From Ophiura sarsii (lineage: Eukaryota > Echinodermata > Ophiuroidea > Amphilepidida > Ophiuridae), in the NCBI GenBank assembly GCA_035610835.1, contig CM069448.1, positions 8,185,607 to 8,249,606 of the forward strand: 64,000 bases of DNA, written 5' to 3'. Position 1 is the stretch's first letter. The number at the start of each line of letters is the position of its first letter. The position numbers were made by a program, and so were the translations under genes. This document shows, piece by piece, positions 50,901-62,614 of the stretch. A model generated the notes under the pieces. That model searched no databases. It worked only from the letters and a program-made list of their open reading frames with translations, and was not told where the DNA came from.

Positions 50901-53900
50901 GTTCCAAGACCAAACTTACAAAAGGCAGGCCATGATCTTGATGGCCTTTTCAATTTGAAACCTGCCAGTATACTTACATTACAAAACTATTACAATACTA
51001 TAAAGGATACAGCTGTGACCCAGAAATTTGGTATTTTGCTGATAAGTTGACTCCTCGTTTCAAAGTGTGGTTGTCGTAGTTTGTTATATTTCTGTTCTAC
51101 ATGTAAGATCTCTTCACTAGCCTTCTCGTTTAATGCATCAATTTGATTCTGCACCTCATCAATGTCTTCAATTGCATCTTGTTGTTCTTGTGCTGGAAAG
51201 AAAGAAGAAAAGATAGTCATTTTGTTGATTGAAATGTCTTGAACTTCTTAAGATTTAAGGTTACAAGTAAACTAATGACAAATCCATCAAGTGGTGCAGT
51301 GCACCCCTCAATCAAGTCATTAAATTGAGATCACAACTCAATTTTGCCAAAACAGCAAATTGTAACTGTTACTTTTCCATCTTGGAATGCAAGTCATAGC
51401 ATTTTCCATGCATGCCTCATTAAAAATGGGGAGGGCACGGCTATTAAAGGCAATTCCCTAAAGCAAGTATGTTAGGGTTGTTCACATTATTGATCACAGC
51501 GGGTGCCTTTTATTTGCAAAGTTGTGCTTGTGTGCACCATCGTCATGTCATAGGTGCAGAATTTGGCAAGGTACTTAAATGCAAGCCCTATTGAGAGAAA
51601 AAAAATGATGCTGACTGTCATGCTAGTTCTCGTAGCTACAGAGGAAAACGGCACATTCATCCAAGCCGTGCATGCAGTTGCAGTACGTAATAATAATGAT
51701 AACTGTACAGCATTGCGAATTGCTAAAATGAGAAAACTGTTAAAAGGAAGGGTGGTTTGACTGCATGAAACTTCAAATCAAAGGCTCATGAGACTAGACC
51801 TATATACTTATAGTTACTTAAAGGTCAACCAAAATGGTGATTCAAGTTTTTTGTTCTCGATGGAGGATATTGTAAAAAAAAAAATGCAAAAAGAATTACC
51901 CTTTAATATTGCACCGAAAACAAAATAGAGTTTCTAAGCATAAATAATTTGTATCATAAATATTGACGATGGCAGGTTACTACCCTGTATTATACGTCAT
52001 GAGTGTTACCCAGGCTCGCACACAGAACCTCAATAGGTCGATAGCGTAAGCATCCACTCATGACTTTTGTTTGTGCAGACTTATCGATCGAGACCTGGAC
52101 CGATACCGAGTTGGGAGTAACACCTGTTACGTAGTAACGCGTCATCCGTATACAGTTCATCCCACACTAAAAAAGAAACACTGGAAATTATGATTGATTT
52201 CTTGTATATATTTTTCCCTGGACAATATTTTAAAGAAATTCTTTTTGCATAATACTCTTCTAAACATACCCCATTGAATAAAATATACTTGAATCACCAT
52301 TTTGGTTGACCTTTAAGTCTTATATTATTACCGTACTAATAATTTCCTAATCTTAGCTAGGCATGATCATAAAATTTTGAAAAAAAGTGTCTATTTGAAA
52401 ATGGAATAGGTCTACATGGAAACAAAGTACTTTTCTATAAAAAATGATGGTTCAACCATGTCTGCAGGCCAGGCTTCCCGTTAAAGGTGAGCTACGACTC
52501 TTTAAGTTTTTAGCCACATCCAGTTCTCTTGAGTATTTGACGTGGTTACAATTTCTCCATGTTAACTCTGTACAGTCTGTCATCAAGTGAGCAGTTGTAT
52601 GACCAGTTCGTCTGTGATGAACTATCACCGTGGTAGGCGAACTTCAAAGTTTGAAAAATGTGTGTCCACATTGACGCAAGTTTGCCGACAAGGTGGCAAA
52701 AAATTGCGTCCAAACGGAAATGTGTGCATCTGTGGGCCGATTGTTAGGGCGCCATCAATTGTTGAACTTAAATCCAAGATGCCGGATCGCCAGCTGATAA
52801 TTTCGGAAATCAAAATCAGCGCGAAATAACACATTTTTGCAAACGTTAGTGTAAGAAAATGCCCAGATTTGACTAAATAAACCCATTTCCGGTAATCTCA
52901 ACTATAAATTTGCCCTAATTCATGAATTAAAGAGTGAATCAGCTGAATTTTTTTTCTCTTTTTTTTTCTAGCTTTTATTTTTATTATTCATTTTGTTGAA
53001 CTTTTATTTTTGAGTTTCGGGCACTGACTTGCGCGTCCAAATGGACGCAAAATACACATGCCTAGAAAGAGACTATAGTATATAGAGAGTTTGAAAATGC
53101 AAAATACCTTGTAGATATAGGCCTACACGTTTTTTTCCGTACAGGATGAGGCAAGATGTACCCAGTTTAAACTTTTAATGTTTTTTAATATTTTATTTTT
53201 AAATTTAAATATAGATTTTTATCTTTTTTTTTTTATGGGACCTTTTCATTAGCCTTTTGTTTATAATATAAGCTCAGCCTCAGCTCCCTCCAGGGCCAGG
53301 CCCAGGGACTCACGTTTTGGGTGCTACGTAAATACACTATTACTATTTTTGTTATTATTTAATACTACGAGTCTACGATATATGAGGCAAGATTTGAATT
53401 TGAAAGCCAGGACCCAGCTTTCCAGGTTGCAAAATTTGGCAGCTTCACAATCACTCACTCACTCTCTCTCAGTCACTGCCACTGAACTGTTTATTGACAT
53501 TATTAATGAAGGGAAATCGAACATCACTACACACATTTACAATCCTTGTGTATTAGCCAGGGCGCAATTTCATTGATGTAACCATTGTGAGATTGTATGA
53601 AATATAGAACTACTGTTCTGCATTTGTAAGCTAGTATCTGGCAGGTTGATTTCGTTTTGGCTGGTGTGGTGTCCATTTTTGTTGACCTTCATTTTATCGA
53701 TAGTAAATTTTACACATATTAAAAACCCTCGGGGAAACTGTACTGCGCCCTTTTTGTCAAGTTCGTGTCAAAGAATGTCAGTGTTCCGCCGGTAACTGAG
53801 AAGCGTTATATTTTTTGATAAAAAGAACAATAGGAATACAGAAAGGCTCGAATAAAAAGCATGGCGTCAATTTCAAACATTTACGAAAGAAACAAAGCAG

Positions 53901-54062
53901 TGTACACAATCCGATTCCGTGTTCATACGAAACCCTCAAACCCTTCACAAATGCCCCTGTACTTCCTAGAAATTATATAGCATACTCACCTGCCGTATCA
54001 TCGACATTTTTGCCGTTATTTTGTTGGTCAACTTTCTGTACTTTTGCTGGTGGGGACGACAT
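44945..54062 (-). CDS. SET: SET/TAF-I-type histone chaperone (NAP family), seven exons
   Basis: Coding exons on the minus strand: 54062-53990, 51192-51011, 48787-48665, 47701-47588, 46984-46817, 46275-46084, 44965-44945. All junctions are GT-AG and the frame closes at 290 aa, the usual size. SET (known) is a nuclear histone chaperone and PP2A inhibitor, and part of the INHAT complex. Visible: [12 protein letters not shown] start with a favourable A at -3; the dimerisation helix with [20 protein letters not shown] and [28 protein letters not shown]; the earmuff domain with [53 protein letters not shown] and [12 protein letters not shown]; then an acidic tail of about 60 residues, almost all Glu/Asp/Gly. 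The last exon adds only EEDDDA and a stop. Reading through the exon 6 donor would instead add unrelated residues; the strong GTAAGA donor favours splicing. Intron 2 carries a LINE fragment and a hAT-like MITE. Confidence 0.93.
45078..45423. mobile_element. TTAA-flanked MITE, 346 bp, family AGGTAGATGACC
   Basis: Ends AGGTAGATGACCCGATCACA and, inverted, AGGTAGATGTTCCGATTTTC. TTAA lies at 45074-45077 and 45424-45427. It sits in the last intron of SET. The same family, in opposite orientation, is at 55088-55432; a third, broken copy ends near 56470. Confidence 0.75.
48975..49139. mobile_element. Small inverted-repeat element in SET intron 2
   Basis: AAGCCTCGATTTAAGTGGGA at about 48976 is mirrored by TCCAAATCGAGGCTT ending about 49136. 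GGGAGCTGGGAG and TAGCTCCCAG pair further in. About 160 bp, no coding. Confidence 0.6.
49140..49532. mobile_element. hAT-like MITE, 393 bp
   Basis: Starts CAGGCGCGTACC and ends GGTATGCCACTG (reverse CAGTGGCATACC). The 8-bp target duplication GGCTTGGT lies at 49132-49139 and 49533-49540. Long G and C runs lie just inside the ends. Confidence 0.7.
49602..50466 (-). mobile_element. 5'-truncated LINE, C-terminal reverse transcriptase
   Basis: A 234-codon frame (50466-49762) encodes the C-terminal half of a non-LTR reverse transcriptase: the catalytic FADD at residues 41-44 after a Phe-rich stretch, then [16 protein letters not shown] and [13 protein letters not shown] interrupts the frame after SKLVH. 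The same frame continues with [16 protein letters not shown] and [17 protein letters not shown] to a stop near 49602, the typical LINE C-terminal end. The 5' part of RT and the endonuclease are missing, as expected from incomplete target-primed insertion. It lies in SET intron 2 in the same orientation as the gene. The clade is not assigned. Confidence 0.8.
51822..52312. mobile_element. TTAA-flanked MITE, 491 bp
   Basis: AGGTCAACCAAAATGGTGAT and its exact inverted copy (ending GGTTGACCT) are bounded by TTAA at 51818-51821 and 52313-52316. The terminal repeat is about 27 bp and perfect. It lies in SET intron 1. Confidence 0.8.
52317..53989. other. SET intron 1, remaining part
   Basis: AT-rich intron with poly-T runs at about 52948-52970 and 53224-53234. 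The small frames at 52587-52829 and 53349-53576 match nothing I recognise. Confidence 0.5.
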
Positions 54063-55087
54063 TTTGGCTTTTTCACGAGGTAACACATGCAATTATGGAC
54101 ACATGCGTACAATGACAATAAATGATGATACCCTGTTTTACCCGCTAGCTTTCTGTAAGGAGGCTTGTATTAATATTTCGACTTATAAGCTACGACGAAA
54201 CCGGGTACCACTGCCGACCGACTTGAAAATCCCGATTGGTACGTGTTGCATCAATGACTAAATTTACATTGAATTTTAATTAAATTTTAACATAAAATAG
54301 GCACAAAAAACTATATTATTATAAACAAACTAAAACAAAATATATTTTATTTCATTAACAAAAGTATGTAAATACAATATTGCAATGCACAAGAGTTACA
54401 GTTTATTACAGCCTGTGATAAAACAACAAATGATGGTGTTTCCGCACGTTAAATTAGCTAGAATTTAAATTGAAATGACAGAAAGGATCGAAGGCGCGGA
54501 AGCTTGAATTAGTAATATGGGATATGAAGCTTTGAAAACCCGGGAAATTTAAAATGTCTTGACAGATATGACTGATGAATGTGATGATACGATCAAATTA
54601 ATGAACTTTGCGGTGAAATATAGTTCGAATTTTATGCGGGGCAGTATGATCTTGAAATCAGTAGAATATTCTATTCCAAAGGTATGCATGGTAGGGAATC
54701 ATTTTGACACAAACACAGAAAAGAAAACCTACATGTAAACTATAAAAATAGCAACCTAAAGTCTTATGACACCTTGCATGCTACAAATGGACAGAAAACG
54801 CATGGGAACCCATTGAACTAGTGTGTTAGCTTTTTAGTATTCTAGGTTTACAAATTGATGAAAAGTTCTTATAAGACAAATTTGAAATATTTTGAGGCAT
54901 TAGCTTATAGGGAAAACATTTATAACAATATTCAGTGAATTAACATCTTCTCTTTGATATTTTTAGTTAATTAGTAAAATTAACTTTGAAATAAACAATT
55001 TGTTTGTCTTTATACAGACAAAGAGAAAGCTGTGATAGTAAGTTATGTGACACCTATGTGATTATCATGTGACACCATGCATATTAA
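54063..55087. other. 5' flank of SET
   Basis: No gene is seen. The promoter and 5' UTR of SET are expected just right of 54062, but no TATA box or other decisive motif is visible. Confidence 0.4.
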
Positions 55088-55432
55088 AGGTAGATGACCC
55101 GATTTTCAACTTGATGTTTTCTATTTTACATGAAAGGTCATCCTTAAAATTGTTGCATTCCAAAGTTTGAGTTGCATAACTCCAATGGTTCTATTTTTAG
55201 AAGCGCAAGGTCAAAAGACATGTGCCTATTGAGTAGTACACAGACTGGCTGGTGGTTAACCACCTTTGGCAGTAATTCACCACATTTTAGCCTATAATTT
55301 CCAAATGAAACATTTCTAGGCCCTAATATTTTACAGACATAATGAGAACAATATGGGGATTCTTCTGATACCAAAATATCTTGATGTGAAAAAAAAATCA
55401 TAGCCCCCAAAAAGTGATCGGGTCATATACCT
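55088..55432. mobile_element. TTAA-flanked MITE, 345 bp, family AGGTAGATGACC
   Basis: Ends AGGTAGATGACCCGATTTTC and, inverted, AGGTATATGACCCGATCACT. TTAA lies at 55084-55087 and 55433-55436. It is the same family as 45078-45423 but reversed, and almost the same length. Confidence 0.75.
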
Positions 55433-55847
55433 TTAAGTAATAATGATGAAATGAATATAACTTTGTTAAATTTGTATAGATGCCCAATTCCTGTGGGTGC
55501 AATGAGAAAGTATAGGGAATTTTGGATAGTTTCCGTTTCTCATATGAAAGTCATGGTGTTAAATGAAAACTTTTAAAATTCCCTCCCAAATATTCCCTTT
55601 TTGAAGATGAATAAAGAGATTAATTCTCAATATCGAAGAAAGATTAAAGGAACAATTTTGGGATAAGTTTAATTTCACTTGAGTAAGCTCTCACAATATG
55701 GGAAAGGGGGAGTTTTCGGAAAACGTTGTGAGTAATCGGCCCTGAGAGGCCCAGAACCAAGCGGCCCATGAGGCGATCGCCACAACGCCACAGTGGCCAG
55801 TCCGCCCCTGGGCTACAGCAACAGTTCTCATCCGGGGAGGGGTCAGT

Positions 55848-55848
55848 G

Positions 55849-55880
<32 letters not shown>

Positions 55881-56248
55881 CATCAATCCATCAATCCATC
55901 AATCCATCAATCCATCAATCCATCAATCCATCAATCCATCAATCCATCAATCCATCAATCCATCAATCCATCAATCCATCAATCCATCCATCCATCCATC
56001 CATCCATCCATCCATCCATCCATCCATCCATCCATCCATCCATTCCATCCATTCCATCCATTCCATCCATCTCATCCATCCATCCATCCATCCATCCATC
56101 CATCCATCCATCCATCCATCCATCCATCCATCCATCCATCCATCCATCCATCCATCCATCCATCCATCCATCCATCCATCCATCCATCCATCCATCCATC
56201 CATCCATCCATCCATCCATCCATCCATCCATCCATCCATCCATCCATC
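55848..56248. repeat. (AATC)n / (CATC)n / (CCAT)n compound microsatellite
   Basis: Starts as AATC units, passes through AATCCATC dimers, then CATC, with CATTC interruptions at about 56040-56070, ending at 56248. The four-base unit gives open frames on both strands; these are not genes. Confidence 0.95.
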
Positions 56249-56469
56249 ATGAAAGTTGGTTAACCACCAATTAGTTTGTGTACAACTCAATGGGCACATT
56301 TCACGGCATCTTGTGCGTCTAAAATAAGAACCATTAGAGTTATGCAACTCAAACTTTGGAATACAACTCTGTTAAGGATGACCTTTCATAACTTTGGAAT
56401 ACAACTCTGTTAAGGATGACCTTTCATGTAGAATAGAAAACTTCAAGTTGAAAATCGGAACATCTACCT
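56249..56469. mobile_element. Broken copy of the AGGTAGATGACC MITE
   Basis: The right half matches 45240-45423. The left half is replaced by the CATC microsatellite. A 38-bp internal unit (AACTTTGGAATACAACTCTG...) is duplicated in tandem at 56352 and 56390. Confidence 0.65.
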
Positions 56470-56710
56470 AATTAATTTAATTTAATTTAATTTAATTTAA
56501 TTTAATTTAATTTAATTTAATTTAATTTATTTTTTATTTAATCCATTCCATTCTATTCTATTCTATTCTATTCTATTCTATTCTATTCTATTCTATTCTA
56601 TTCATTTCATTTCATTTGGCATGCCATGCCATGTCATTTCATTTGGCATGTCATGCTATGTCATGTCATGTCATGTCATGCCATGCCATGCCATGCTATG
56701 TACATGTAAT
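56470..56710. repeat. Pentanucleotide microsatellites
   Basis: Successive arrays: TTTAA units (about 56474-56530), TTCTA units (about 56550-56602), TTTCA and CATGT/CATGC units (to about 56702). Confidence 0.9.
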
Positions 56711-57309
56711 TTAAACACCTATGTGATTTCATGTGATGTTTGTAACCACTATAACTGTAACGTATGTTACCACTTCAGACTTCAATATAATGTATGTATA
56801 ATCTAACCACCTATGAGATTTTGTGTCGGCGCACATGAACAGCCTAGGCCCAAGTCTTTGTTTTGCTCATTGTCAAGACACGCAAACAAATTGTGTCGGA
56901 ATAGTATAGGCTAGGCCTAACGGGCAATGTGTGGGACCTGTATTGCTCTTTAATTATACTAACTAGGCCTATTTCATTATCGTTGTCAATGCAAACCCAA
57001 GTCAATAATGTCGCCAATGGCTGTTGGCACATAGGTTACGAAATATTAAATAATTCGCCTATAATTATGTGAGTTGATGTAGGCCAATTGCTAAGTAGAC
57101 TCTGTCCTAACTTCGACTTGAACAATGCAAATTATCATTATATAATTAAGACAATATGCACAACTGTCGTTATTTGCATGAGACCAGGATTTGTGTGCAC
57201 CAGGGGCACAATCGATATCTCACGTAATGGTAGGTCTATGTCGATGTCGGACATACAGGCTGTAGGCCTATCATGCCTATAGGCCTACTGAACATTTGAC
57301 CATGTTTTG

Positions 57310-58000
57310 TTAGCATTATTCAACAAAAACAAGATGGCTTCAGGAAAGTGTTCCATGACCATTTTAAAGTTTAAAAACTGAAAATCTTTGTGCGCTTCGC
57401 GCGCATTCTTTCTACAGGTTCCAACATTATAATGGATCTCGAACCAAACCAAATATTATATGGGGACGTTAAAAACGTCATACACTGGACCCTTTGGTCC
57501 GTATGCACAAAAGAGTTAGACCGGGTCTAAAGTTAGACCTGGTCTAAGTGGATTTTAGTTTTTGTGAAAGCACACCTTTAATTACATTTCCTTCTCAAAT
57601 AAGCTAACAAATTGTAAAGATTCGGATGCAAAGTTCAAAAATAGCACATAATATTTCATGAAAATGCAGAGGAAAACAGATTTTGAGGCATGAATAAATT
57701 TCACTTAAACCAGGTCTAACTTTAGACCCGGTCTAACTCTTTTGTGCATACGGACCTTTAAGTTTTAGAAATGCCAAATGTTGCGCGCTTCGCGCGTATT
57801 AGTTTCAATGTTTCATTATTCAAGCTGAACAAGATGGCTTCAGGAAAGTTTTCCATGACCATTTTAGCTTAAAAACTGGAAATCTTTTTGCGCGTTGCGC
57901 GCATTCTTTCTACAGGTATCAACATTATAATGGTCTCGAACCAAACCAAATATTATATGGGTGACGTTAAAAATGTTATACTGGACCCTTTAAGTGTTAG
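57310..58000. repeat. Tandem duplication, unit about 236 bp
   Basis: The block AACAAGATGGCTTCAGGAAA...GCGCGCATTCTTTCTACAGG...CAAATATTATATGGG...CTGGACCCTTT occurs at about 57330 and 57828. The first copy is interrupted by the MITE at 57496-57756. Confidence 0.75.
57496..57756. mobile_element. MITE, 261 bp, splitting the tandem repeat
   Basis: GGTCCGTATGCACAAAAGAG and its inverted copy form terminal repeats of over 40 bp (through TTAGACCGGGTCTAAAGTTAG). TTT lies at both sides (57493-57495, 57757-57759). The second copy of the duplicated block gives the empty site. Confidence 0.75.
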
Positions 58001-58295
58001 AATTTGTTAAGATAAAGTCTTGTCTTGGCGGAAGACAATGACGGTTGGTAGAGTAACTTGCCGAGCGGTTTGGCTGAGGATTTACCAATTATGAAGTAAT
58101 AGTGACAGGAAACATTAAATTGCAGACAGTCCAGGTTTCAGCATTATCTATCAAATGTAACATCCCTTTATTCATGCGTAGTAATCAAACTCATTTCAAT
58201 CAAAACCGTTACAAAATCAAGACATATTATAACGTGACTAGACTCTGTGATCGCCAGATGAAAAGTGATTTGAATCTGAGTTTTTCAAATAATAT

Positions 58296-58720
58296 GATAT
58301 GATATGATTTTATTGGCACAAAATCGCGACCCGAAGGCCGAATTACATTGTACAGGAAAGCAAGGAATACATATGAAACAATTCAATACACAAATAGACA
58401 ACATACTGGGCAGGAACATGGCAAACAACAAGGGACAAGGCCAAATACAGAATATGCGAGCATGATGAAGAAAGACGGATCACGCAAAGCAAATTATGGG
58501 AGATCACTGTTGAGTCAACTTCACATAATAAGGAATGGGGCTTTCAGCATATCTGTTTGTGCGAGCACGAGGCTGGGTGAGTTCGGCATTGTTTCTCAAT
58601 TGTCTACCATGAACATGACCTCTGCATGCAGGGAGCAACCTTTTATTAGTCCTACTGCATTCGGCTAGTGACTGAGCAAACTTCAGAGAATGTTGCTCCC
58701 TCCGGGCAGACAAATAACCC
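58296..58720 (-). mobile_element. Probable LINE 3' end
   Basis: A minus-strand frame (58713-58504) ends RNNAELTQPRARTNRYAESP and resembles the C-terminal end of CR1/L2-type ORF2. Further 3' are GTAATTCGGCCTTCGGGTCG, AATAAAAT and a short (ATCAT)n tail at about 58290-58310, typical of LINE 3' ends. Family placement is by resemblance only. Confidence 0.45.
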
Positions 58721-59364
58721 GCCCGCGCTTGACATGCGCAGACTTAGAGCTGCTGTCCTATCAAGAGAGGGCGCTTACCACAGATATACCGCCAGACGGT
58801 GTGTTCTATGATATTTCCAGAGATATTCACACATTGTGGAATTATGGCATCATAATACCATCACACCCCCCTACCACCGGAAGAGTGTGTCACCAAATTA
58901 AGGCGTGTGAATTTTACTACATTCAAAAGAATATGCTGTTATAGACAGAATTATGAATGTGCAGATAAGTATAAAAGTATACATGTTTAAATTGAACATG
59001 TTTGTCCGACACGACACATAAATCTGATCAAAAATTGTAAATTTGAACAACTGAAATGTTGGCAAAGGTTTGCTTGCAAAATTGCATTGCGCAAGAATAT
59101 AGAAAAGGCTAGCCAAAAATGTATGCACAAATATTGACAACAATTTATTTTAGTTACCAAATTGTAGCATGCCAATTTTTGTCATATAGAGACCCAAACA
59201 TATATCTTCTCAACATCAGATTGATATCACATTTCAGTTATGACATAAAAACCATGGTGAAATAAAATTTCCACCAATTGATAGCATATAATGAAAGTGT
59301 TCGAGCAATATTGTCCATTATGAACATCATTGTAATGAGTGTCATTATCAAAGTCTGTCAGCTA
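58721..59364. other. Intergenic, no gene seen
   Basis: AT-rich; possibly further 5' sequence of the LINE fragment at its left edge. Nothing else is recognised. Confidence 0.35.
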
Positions 59365-60038
59365 CACTGCAAAAACTGTGGTGTTAAATTTAACACCACG
59401 GGTGTTAAATTTAACACCAGTACGGATTCACTATAGGACCACACCACCTGGTGTTAAAATGACACCAGCACTAGTGTTACAACGTTGGTGTTAAATATAA
59501 CACCTTCTGGTGTTAAAATATTAATTCTTTTACACCTTCTGGTGTTAAAATATTAAAAAATTTACACCTTCTGGTGTTAAAATATTAATTTTTTTACACC
59601 TTCTGGTGTTAAAATATTAATGTTAGATAAGTTGAAGTACTTTAACAATAAAATGCTTGCAAATAACATATTTCACTGTTCAACAGTTCAAATTTATTAA
59701 AACTTGAACGTTTTTGTGAATTAATGTTCTTACTTGCCATTTAATTATGGAATGGTGCATGTTGCAGATCGAATCACTAGATCAAATGTATAAATATACA
59801 ATCCAAAGTGTTACAAAACCAATATAACCCACCCCCGTGCGCATGTGTGGAATAGTCACACCCATGGGAGTTATTCTTACACCAAGTTTAACACAAGAAA
59901 CTTAACACCATGAGAAGTGTTACATCAGTTATTCCTATGGTGTTGACCTAACACCCAAGTTGCTAACACCAACATTAACTTCACCAGGAGCGTAACACCG
60001 GCTCAGTGTTGCATATTAACACCGGAGTTTTTGCAGTG
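59365..60038. mobile_element. MITE with CACTGCAAAAACT ends, 674 bp
   Basis: Starts CACTGCAAAAACTGTGGTGT and ends with the inverted equivalent, TA on both sides. The interior is built of AACACC/GGTGTT palindromes, including four to five repeats of CTGGTGTTAAAATATTAA plus a T-run and ACACCTT (about 59500-59620). Elements with CACTGCAAAAA ends are widespread in aquatic animals (recollection, not checked). Confidence 0.75.
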
Positions 60039-60040
60039 TA

Positions 60041-61205
60041 CCAATCTGTAGTTTCTCCTTTGATGCATCCGTAGAGTACACGAAGATAACTGCGAAGATA
60101 TTTTGGCGAAGACATGACTGATTAGGTAAAAGACTTGTGTCTCAAGCTTCTCGCAAAAGTCCCATCCTGCTTCGTTCAAACAATATTTATATTATCTCTA
60201 ATGAAGTGAAGTTCATAATAAAATAGAAGATACGAAGAGTGTTCATTATCCTGTCAGCAGTTCAAAATTTCACTGTAATTCTTACCAGGAGATTATATCT
60301 ATATATGAGATGCGAGACACGGTTGATATACAGTAGTAACACGAACGTAAAATGCGATGTATTAAGAAGTAGCAGTATTCACTGACGTGTAAACAGGAGA
60401 TACTGAAGTGTAGCCATCGAAGTAAAATGGAGCATACAGATGATGGTACATGAAGGAATTAACCTTGTCGATATTGACTAAAATTTTGTTCAGTTGCACC
60501 AGAATATCAATATAAAAATATACATAGCAAGTGATATTCAATATTTGACATACACATACGTGAAATACAATATGATAGCAATGTGTACAATAATAGTCTA
60601 GACTGTTATCTATCTAGCACAGTACTTGGGCATGAATACAATGTATGGACATGTTAAAATGATACATAGCCTACATGTTATTAAGCATGTTAAAAGAGAA
60701 ACCAGATATGATTTACATGCACTGAGATAACATACAAAAATGTTTTCTATATTACAACGAAGAATGCATAAAAATGATTACTTCAGCTGATGACACCTTG
60801 ATCACCACAATCTGTTAATACAGGAATTATATTTGTCATACAAGATTTAAAACAGTTTAAATACACCCGCACTTCATGACAACCTGTTAAACAATGTAGC
60901 ATATGCGCACTATCTACACAATAACGAATACCCATATATAACTCAGAATGCCGTATCAATTTTAAGTTGATGAATAACAGTGTAAATACATTTGCAAATT
61001 TATATGGCAGTCTTCCCAATTATAAGTTGGTAGTTTCAATTTCACAATTTTATATGCAAAGACATGAACAATGAGCTTTCCAATTTTAAGTTGAAAAATA
61101 CTCGACGTACACCTCTAAGAATATAATAGATTCACAACAATACATATCTGCCCCAGTACCACCTTACATTTTGGTAAAAACACAGTAGTCCAATATCCCA
61201 ACTAT
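60041..61205. other. AT-rich DNA left of the gypsy pol; possible 3' LTR region
   Basis: The 3' non-coding end and LTR of the minus-strand retroelement would be expected between here and 61533. Without the partner LTR in the window they cannot be delimited. Confidence 0.3.
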
Positions 61206-61428
61206 CAGTGGCGTAGCCAGGTTTTTCTCAGTGGGGGGGCAAAGGGGGGGCCGGGAGTTTTGGTGGGGGGGCAACAACCAAATTGAGGATTGAATTTCCT
61301 TGTGTTGTGAATAGGTTAGTCCCAAATTATTTCAACTGACATTTCCCACAGGGGGGGCAACAGGGGGGGCAGAGAACCCCACAGGGGGGGCAGCTGCCCC
61401 CCCTTGCCCCCCCTTGGCTACGCCACTG
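61206..61428. mobile_element. hAT-like MITE with CAGTGGCGTAGCC ends, 223 bp
   Basis: CAGTGGCGTAGCCAGG at the left and GGCTACGCCACTG at the right are inverted repeats. The 8-bp target duplication CCAACTAT lies at 61198-61205 and 61429-61436. G-rich and C-rich halves fold together. Confidence 0.85.
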
Positions 61429-61533
61429 CCAACTATCAAAATATTGTAATGTCTACTTGCATTGTGAATATGGTACATTTTAAATATATCTGAACATGAA
61501 ATTTTAATAAGTCAAATGACAGACCTCATTATT

Positions 61534-62096
61534 CTACTCTGAAATACTGCATCTAGACAAGCTATCTGCGTTGGTATTCGTGATACCTTTCCTGTATTGA
61601 ATGTCGAAGTTGAATTCTTGCAGGATTAAAGACCACCTCATTAGTCTACTATTATTCAATTTGGTGTTATCTAACCACTGCAAAGCTTTGTGGTCAGTGA
61701 TGACACTGAATTTACGGCCTTGTAGATAGTAACGCAACTTTTTGATAGACCATACTATTGCAAGACATTCTTGCTCTGAGACTGAATAATTTTGCTCACT
61801 TGGTTTTAATTGCCTGCTGAGATAAATAACAGGATGCTCTCTCAATTGATCATCCAATTGACTCAGAATTGCACCAATGCCTTTTTTGGAAGCATCAGTC
61901 TGAAGTAAAAATGGTTAACTAAAGTCAGGCGCCTTAAGAATTGGTTCAGTGCTCAGATATGCTTTCAAATCTTGAAATGCAGATTCACACAATGGTGTCC
62001 ATCTGACATTATTCGGCTCTTTCTTTTTGGTTAAGTCTATCAAAGGTCGAGCAATGTCCTCATAATGACTCACGAATTTCCTGTAGTACCCAGTAA
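61534..62096 (-). pseudogene. Gypsy pol fragment: RT connection and RNase H
   Basis: Contains TGYYRKFV and ARPLIDLTKK (end of RT), then a TAA at about 61916-61918 in a position that is normally coding, then LLQTDASKKGIGAIL, the RNase H landmarks ECLAIVWSIKKLRYYL and VITDHKALQWL, and finally NADSLSR near the stop at 61534. Joined to the RT part before the MITE landed. Confidence 0.85.
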
Positions 62097-62614
62097 GGGA
62101 AGACGTCAAAACTCGACCGCCCGTTGACCGCTGGTTACGTACGGTTCCGCCCGGTTCTTTCAGGTCAAATGTTTTACTGGTATATGAATATTCACGCATG
62201 CAACACTGAACAACCGCCGGTTGACTTAATGCTGTAACCGGACCAATTTACACTATCAATCTGTTACTTTGCGGTCATAATAGGTCTCTCCATAATCGTT
62301 CTATAACAAAAAACCATTCATAGACTTTCGGTATTGATTTTAAAAAGTTAATTGAGCTATAAACAGATTGAAAAAGCCATGCCCCAGCGAAAATCAATAG
62401 CTGCATTGTACTGGTTGTCACTTGAGAGCCCATTACTTCAAGATTTTATTGCTCACGCGTGTGACGAGGCACTTTCAACCGGTCGTGTTCACCAGAGTGT
62501 AACTATTTGACCTCATTATGTGTGTATATTATAATAGACGACACGTTTTGTGAGAACCGGGCGGAACCGGCCGTAACCGGCGGTCAACGGGCGGTCGAGT
62601 TTTGACGTGATCCC
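62097..62614. mobile_element. PIF/Harbinger-like MITE, 518 bp, nested in pol
   Basis: Ends GGGAAGACGTCAAAACTCGA and, inverted, GGGATCACGTCAAAACTCGA. Terminal repeats run about 62 bp with few mismatches. TAA lies at 62094-62096 and 62615-62617. It interrupts the conserved FLGL-TGYY join of the RT domain, so both sides of the old reading frame show exactly where it landed. A three-base TWA duplication with GGG ends is the Harbinger signature. Confidence 0.88.

Noticed and set aside
53815..54261. 148-codon plus-strand frame
   Set aside because: Overlaps SET exon 1 on the opposite strand and has no recognisable domain.
55768..56347. Frames rich in His-Pro-Ser or Trp-Met-Asp-Gly
   Set aside because: Four-base CATC repeat; no gene.
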